Source: Apostichopus japonicus
Taxonomy: Eukaryota; Echinodermata; Holothuroidea; Aspidochirotida; Stichopodidae
Assembly (NCBI RefSeq): GCF_037975245.1
Contig: NC_092579.1
Coordinates: forward strand, 28,590,166 to 28,654,165
DNA: 64,000 bases
Direction of reading: 5' to 3'
Part shown: piece by piece, positions 53,401-64,000 of the stretch
Position numbering within the stretch: position 1 is the stretch's first letter
Layout: every line of letters begins with the position of its first letter
Notes under the pieces: model-generated
Databases searched by the model: none
Told to the model about the DNA's origin: nothing
What the model saw: the letters and a program-made list of their open reading frames with translations, nothing else
Position numbers and translations under genes: made by a program

Positions 53401-55501
53401 ATCATGAATAAAACACATTTAGTCCTTTGTCATTGGTTACCGTAACGATAAAGCAGTTACTTATGAATTAGTTAAAATTTAGAAAAGCCAAATCCGCCTA
53501 TAGGCATATTGTAACGTTTGTACACATTTGAACTTACTTCATGTCAGCATCATTGAGTTAATTTTTATTATTACTGAAGTAACGGTAGTCAGCTACCTTG
53601 ATTTTCTGTGCACAAAAATGACCTAATTTTTTACTGTTTTCGTTGTATTTGCAACATATAGTATAAGTACAAGTATTCTATTTTGGGGCCTAGTGGAATT
53701 CAATTTCAATAATTTGCAAATAATTATTCTTTTGCAGTTTGAGTTCCATATCAAATTAAATCTAGTAAACCATCAAAATTCGTTTACTTTTTAACCAGAT
53801 CTTTCATCGAAGCTAATGTTTTTTTAAACAATATTTCTTCATCTCATATGATTATTTCAGTTGTCTGTGTATAGTGATTATTATAGCTATAAGCATCATG
53901 TGAATTTTTATGTTTGAAAGAGGTATTGTTTCTGGAAACGAAAATATGTTAACTTGGCATTAACTTAATAATTTTAAAACATTTGTCATTTGATATCGCT
54001 TAACGTCGAATACCCGCAGTCATTGGACCCAATATCAATCAAGTCAATTTAATCAAAGACTTACTCAATTATCTTATGGAGAAATTTATTTATTTAAAAA
54101 TAAATTCAGCCAACTGAGAATTGAAAACACTGATTGGATTATTTATTTAAAGAGAACTTATCGTTTGACATTTGGCAATAATATTTTGGGATAATTTGGG
54201 GACCCCCCCCCCCATTTTATTCACTAATAACTTTTTCTTGTCAGCATAAACTAGGAATCACGGAAATGAGGCCTGCAAAGAAAAGAAATATATCTTTTCT
54301 TTCATTTTCTACTTTTATGTATTTATTTTTCGTATTTTTACGCAATATACCTGATAAAATCGCATTGTTTATTGGTTTTCGCTGATCAAGGATAAACGAT
54401 CCGGTTGGAAAAAAAATTGATAAAAGATTACTATTAAGTGTTACGTTTGCAGCAATACATAGTAAACTGCTCCCCCTTCACCCCCCCCCCCACCTACCCC
54501 CCCCCCTCGCGTGAACAAAAAACAATATGTCCATGAAGAACTATTTCTTACTGTTATATACTATATCTGTTATGTTATATCTTATCTTACTGTTGTATAT
54601 TGTCTGTTATATGTTACATTCTACCTCTTCTATTCGTATTTTTTGTTTAAATAATGCTAGTCCTATTTATATCAAACTCTTGATATGATAGACAAAAGCC
54701 GTAATATTAATCAATTATAAAAAATAATACGTATTAGGCCTTTACAAGTATTTAAGTTTGTTAACCAAGAAATCGAACTTGGCTGCAGCAGGCACATCAA
54801 GTGCTATGTAAACACGTGTGAAAGTTGCGTTTTATTAGACCTACACTGCTCTAGTTAAGCAAATATATATCTTTGATGTACTTTGCACATACATGAATCA
54901 TTCATGTGTCCATCACGTTTATATGATATTGTTCCGCATGTTTGCCAAAAAAATAATTAGTCCACCTAATAACTGCGTGCGCCCCGTGTCTTATATGCAA
55001 ATAAGGAAGGACTATAAGTACATACACTATATATGGAAAAGTGAGGGATCTGTATAGTGATTAGGTCATAACGTATATGAATATGAAGTGATTATTGTAT
55101 TACACAAGTAGTGACTGTTGGCATTTTCGGGGCTTAAAACTTTGCGGTTACATTAAGAATGGCCAACCACTGCAAGAACACATTTCAAAATCAACTCTAG
55201 GCCAAACCGGAAACTTTGCACTACTAAGACAATCAATTTGGTTGAGTTTGGTTCGGTTTAATTAATTCATCAATTATATTTTGTGCATTCAAATAAGCAC
55301 TGACGGTGATCTACGTATTTCATCAAACTCATATGTCCCAGTGACCAGAGGTTGATCGAAGTAAACAAATCTCAGTGAGGCAAAACAAAGTTTTGCGTTT
55401 AACTTTCGAAGAAGAAACACAACCTTAAGACGTCTTCTTTTTTTTCTTTTTTTTTGGGGGGGGGGGGGGGGTTCGGTATATAGCATTCATGAATAAACTT
55501 A
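49893..55501. other. Gene-poor AT-rich spacer
   Basis: No exon set or recognisable domain. It holds (TA)n at 50344-50420, G runs at 52504-52518 and 55456-55471, and C runs near 53250, 54205 and 54480. Very AT-rich stretches run through 51880-52150 and 53550-54150. Confidence 0.4.
50344..50420. repeat. (TA)n microsatellite
   Basis: About 38 TA repeats with one interruption (TACATA). Confidence 0.97.
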
Positions 55502-55507
55502 TTTAAT
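55502..55507 (-). terminator. Candidate poly(A) signal (ATTAAA) of the P450 gene
   Basis: ATTAAA on the minus strand about 92 nt after the stop codon. It is the common variant of AATAAA; no better signal is closer. Confidence 0.35.
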
Positions 55508-55598
55508 ATATACATACGTGGCATAGCTTAGTGATGGCAACATTGTAATCATGTAATCCCAGGGCATATTTTTCAGTTCATTTCAGGGTAATTGTTAA

Positions 55599-57053
55599 TC
55601 AATCACGCAAGGTCAGTCTTACCTTGAATGGAAGAGGTCTCACTGAGAGGCCCGGTATGTAATCCATTGTGAGCTCCTCTTTATTATAAGGAGAGAAAGA
55701 TAGCTTGTGTACAAGGTTTGTCACATAAAGGAACAATTCGTTGCGACCTAGCTCTGATCCCAGACAACGCCGTCGGCCAGCTCCGAAGGCCATCGTCTTC
55801 TCTACCTTCGTTTGATCGAGCTCTTTGCCATCTTCGGTCAGAAATCTAGTTGGATCAAATCTTTCCGGTTTGTCCCAGACTTCTTTGCTATGTTGAACCG
55901 AATGGAGATTCACAAAGACAACGGTGTCCCGAGGAATACGGAAGTTGTACTTGCCTCCCAAGATGACATCTCTAGTCGTGGCGTGCGGAATCGTGAATGG
56001 CACGACACACGAGTGGCGGAGCGTCTCCGACAAGAACGCTTGCGTAAAAGGCAGATTTTGGCGGTCATCCAAATTCGGGTTTCTATTTTGACCCACGTTT
56101 CTCTCCAATTCCTGATAAAGTCTCTCTTGAATTTCGGGGTAAGTGATAAGGTAGAGAACTGCCCATATCAAAGTGGATGAGACAGTGTCGAAACCGGCAC
56201 CGAAGAGGTCGTAAACTGTACTCTGCAATGTTTCTTTGGTGATCTTAGCTGCCGCTAATTCGTTGACGTTCATTCCGTCCGTGGCTGTGCAGAGATAATC
56301 TAAGATGTCCTCTTCGGAGCCGACTTGGAAATCACGTTTGTGTTCTTCGATGTAACTGCCGAACCAGTTCTTGTAAGAGTGAAGGACGTTCTCGAATTTG
56401 GTGACAAGTCCATGGGCAATGTATCTAAGCCACGGCATAAAGTCCGCGGGATTTCCATTTTCCGTCGCTGCCGCGAAATCGTCACTGACTGAGAGGAAGT
56501 CGAGCAATTTTTGATTGTCGAGTTCGTGTCGTCGTCCCATGATGAACGATAACATCACATTGCTCACGGAAAGTTTGATGACATTGGCGGGGTCAACCAC
56601 TATCTCCTCGTTGTTATTATTTGTCCAAAACGTTATCAGTTCCTCCACCTCAAATATCACTTTCTCTTCCAAGACGGAACGCTGTCTGCCTGCTGTAAAT
56701 GTCCTCAGTGCCGTCTCGGCAAGTTTACGATGAAGTTTCCATCCCGGTGAATAGCTCGTAAAAGAGATATTTTCGCCAATGATCTTCTTGTAAGTGCGAA
56801 ACGAGAGGATATCAGGTCGACCGGCAAAATCGATCGACTGTCGCACCAGGGCCTGGCGGATAGCGTCGGCTCCGTTTAGGACCACGACGTCTCGGCTCCC
56901 GATGCGAATTCGGAACACGTCACCATATTCGTTTGATAGTTTGGCGCACGTCTTATGTAACTCGTTGCTTAGTTGATGGGCATTACCAAGTATCGGTAGG
57001 CCGCGTGGTCCGGGTACGGATTTAGCTTGCTTGGTGGTGGAGGATGACGACAT
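55599..57053 (-). CDS. CYP1-like: CYP1-like cytochrome P450, single exon, no N-terminal anchor
   Basis: A 484-residue haem-thiolate monooxygenase with all P450 motifs: hinge PGPRGLP (14-20), helix C WKLHR (105-109), helix I AGFDT (286-290), ExxR ETLR (343-346), PERF (396-399) and haem loop FGAGRRRCLG with Cys430. RIRIGSRDVVVLNGADAI, GNPADFMPWLRY, DLFGAGFDT and SETLRHSCVVPFTIPHATTRD resemble vertebrate CYP1 proteins strongly, CYP17 less so. CYP1 enzymes oxidise planar aromatic compounds in the ER. Two oddities: the frame is intronless, unlike vertebrate CYP1 genes, and the usual 20-30 residue hydrophobic anchor is absent (residues 1-13 are Ser/Thr/Lys). An in-frame TAG lies four codons before the ATG, so no anchor can be gained without splicing. 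Ligand and substrate are unknown. Confidence 0.95.
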   Translation of the reverse strand: MSSSSTTKQAKSVPGPRGLPILGNAHQLSNELHKTCAKLSNEYGDVFRIRIGSRDVVVLNGADAIRQALVRQSIDFAGRPDILSFRTYKKIIGENISFTSYSPGWKLHRKLAETALRTFTAGRQRSVLEEKVIFEVEELITFWTNNNNEEIVVDPANVIKLSVSNVMLSFIMGRRHELDNQKLLDFLSVSDDFAAATENGNPADFMPWLRYIAHGLVTKFENVLHSYKNWFGSYIEEHKRDFQVGSEEDILDYLCTATDGMNVNELAAAKITKETLQSTVYDLFGAGFDTVSSTLIWAVLYLITYPEIQERLYQELERNVGQNRNPNLDDRQNLPFTQAFLSETLRHSCVVPFTIPHATTRDVILGGKYNFRIPRDTVVFVNLHSVQHSKEVWDKPERFDPTRFLTEDGKELDQTKVEKTMAFGAGRRRCLGSELGRNELFLYVTNLVHKLSFSPYNKEELTMDYIPGLSVRPLPFKVRLTLRD

Positions 57054-57214
57054 TTTATCTGCTTTCTACACACACAAAAAAAGACTTTGAAAATCACCAA
57101 GAACAGGGTCTTTTCTTTTCTTTAGCAGTGTATTCTTGCAATGGATTCACTTCTTTTTCAAGCAAACTTGCCCACAAAGGAAGGACTTAATGCGAATGCA
57201 TTCTTCTTGCGTTT

Positions 57215-57223
57215 CTTTATATA
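57215..57223 (-). promoter_or_regulatory. TATA box of the P450 gene
   Basis: TATATAAAG on the minus strand, 162 nt upstream of the ATG. It would place the transcription start near 57190 and a 5' UTR of about 135 nt, leaving no room for an upstream anchor exon if this is the main promoter. Confidence 0.55.
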
Positions 57224-57780
57224 GGCTTTTTCTCCCCCCATATCAATGTATAGGTTTAGTTGCATGAAACCTTGCCCAAGCACTGGGGTAACGTATAACA
57301 CTGAGTAGTCGTCAGTCTGCTTGATAAACTTTGTGAGGCCTGGGAAATATCAGCTGATAAGTACCACGTTATTCATTCACTAATCTACGTAGAATGTATT
57401 GAGCATGCGCAAGCTAGTAAAGTCGTTTGAACAATAGCTCGTTATTAGCTGATTGGACAAAGTTATGATACGGTTTGATGCTCATGTCGATGAGAAACCC
57501 CGCCTTCCGCCCATTTGGATGACTCAATGAAATATTTAAGACACACTTTAAAGATATACAGAAAACACATAATTTTAACAAAATTTAAATCACAGGGGCG
57601 ATAGCATTTAACCTCAATAATTCAGCGTGAAAGGTCATTGGGTGACGTTTTAATGCCAAGACAGTTTTACGGCGCGAAGATTTGAAGGGGTGGCGCAATG
57701 CCTAAAACGAGAAATATCAAATAACATCCAACTGCAATAAAACAGATATTAATATTTCCGACAAATTTGATTTGGGTCAA

Positions 57781-58203
57781 TTGCGTGTTGGTTTTATTTA
57801 CTTACAAACAACGACTATTACTTGTAAACAGAAATGGAAAAAAACAAAGTTAACATCAGACGAGGTTATTGTTATGCACTTGAACCGCTTGAACGGTTTC
57901 AAAAGAAGTTGGTTTTAAAAGAAAAAAGAACCTTCTTTGCGGCTAACAATAAGCAAAGAAGATTAACAATTGTTGTATTGATCTTCAACTGATAACTTGC
58001 ACGCGAACTGGTCATCACGGGCTGCCATTGCACGCAATCGTCTTAAACTTGTCACAAGTAGGTTGATACTGTAGTCGGTCTGCAAACAAATATTCAGGAT
58101 CGATTCAAACTTTGTTGACTTTAGAAGGAAAAAAAACATATTACTTTTAACTTTGTGACAAATGGTGCTTAGAGGTGTACTTTGGAACGCTCTACTCTGC
58201 GTG
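57781..58203. promoter_or_regulatory. Cluster of XRE-type (AhR/ARNT) core sites upstream of the P450
   Basis: TNGCGTG occurs at 57781-57787 (plus strand, TTGCGTG), 58000-58006 (minus, TCGCGTG) and 58031-58037 (minus, TTGCGTG), with a bare GCGTG core at 58199-58203. All lie 0.7-1.15 kb upstream of the start codon of a CYP1-like gene. XREs drive CYP1 induction in vertebrates; whether this holds in this lineage is unknown. Confidence 0.4.
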
Positions 58204-58369
58204 CGAAAACACAGAGGAAAAATTAGTGAGATTGAGGCTGGAATTTTGCACCGAATGTTAATGTACAAGCACACACACAGACATAAAATTATATATATAT
58301 ACATATATAAATATTTAGCACCTTAAATAGCCAGAAAAAGAATTTTGCCAGCTTTGATTCTCTCTTCAT

Positions 58370-64000
<5,631 letters not shown>

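Noticed and set aside
55812-56976. Antisense open frames opposite the P450 (up to 122 codons)
   Set aside because: They are shadows of the conserved P450 coding strand and have no recognisable domain.

Overview
The window reads as animal (metazoan) nuclear DNA. It is AT-rich, its genes are split by GT-AG introns, and it is dense in tandem repeats, tRNA-derived SINEs and TIR-bearing DNA-transposon relics. Three protein-coding genes are supported, and all have clear animal relatives. A CYP1-type P450 beside KMO and B9D1 points to a deuterostome. The repeat texture (poly-G/C runs, 'CAGTGGCGTAGCTA' elements) would suit an echinoderm such as a sea cucumber, but that is inference from style and not a species identification.

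Layout. (1) 1-7035: no gene recognised; an isolated perfect RFX X-box at 129-142, a dispersed hairpin-rich repeat, a 2.1 kb hAT-like element with an 8-bp target duplication, a possible LINE scrap and a degenerate 113-bp tandem repeat. (2) 7036-13782, minus strand: complete B9D1 (ciliary transition-zone protein) in seven exons; its last ~22 codons and stop lie inside the first unit of the 113-bp repeat. (3) 13783-18295: spacer between two divergent genes, with two near-consensus X-boxes and repeats. (4) 18296-34990, plus strand: kynurenine 3-monooxygenase (KMO) in twelve confidently resolved exons (425 codons, open reading frame preserved across every junction). The usual C-terminal membrane-anchor segment was not found; 37618-37692 is only a candidate last exon. 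(5) 37693-55598: gene-poor, with a 418-bp tandem duplication, a SINE, a 28-bp satellite-like array, a 34-bp array interrupted by a second copy of the 2-kb element, and many G/C homopolymers. (6) 55599-57053, minus strand: an intronless CYP1-like cytochrome P450 lacking an N-terminal membrane anchor, with a TATA box and a cluster of AhR/ARNT-type core sites upstream. (7) 57054-64000: no gene recognised; long (TA)n tracts.

The genes do not form a pathway. B9D1 serves the cilium, KMO degrades tryptophan on the mitochondrial outer membrane, and the P450 is probably a microsomal-type oxidase. The only functional link visible is general: AhR ligands can come from tryptophan metabolism and CYP1 enzymes are AhR targets in vertebrates. 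Nothing in the sequence ties KMO to the P450. No convincing novel multigene system was found. The most unusual observations are the repeat-derived B9D1 tail, the anchorless intronless CYP1-like gene with clustered XRE-type sites, and the perfectly palindromic 42-bp repeat array.
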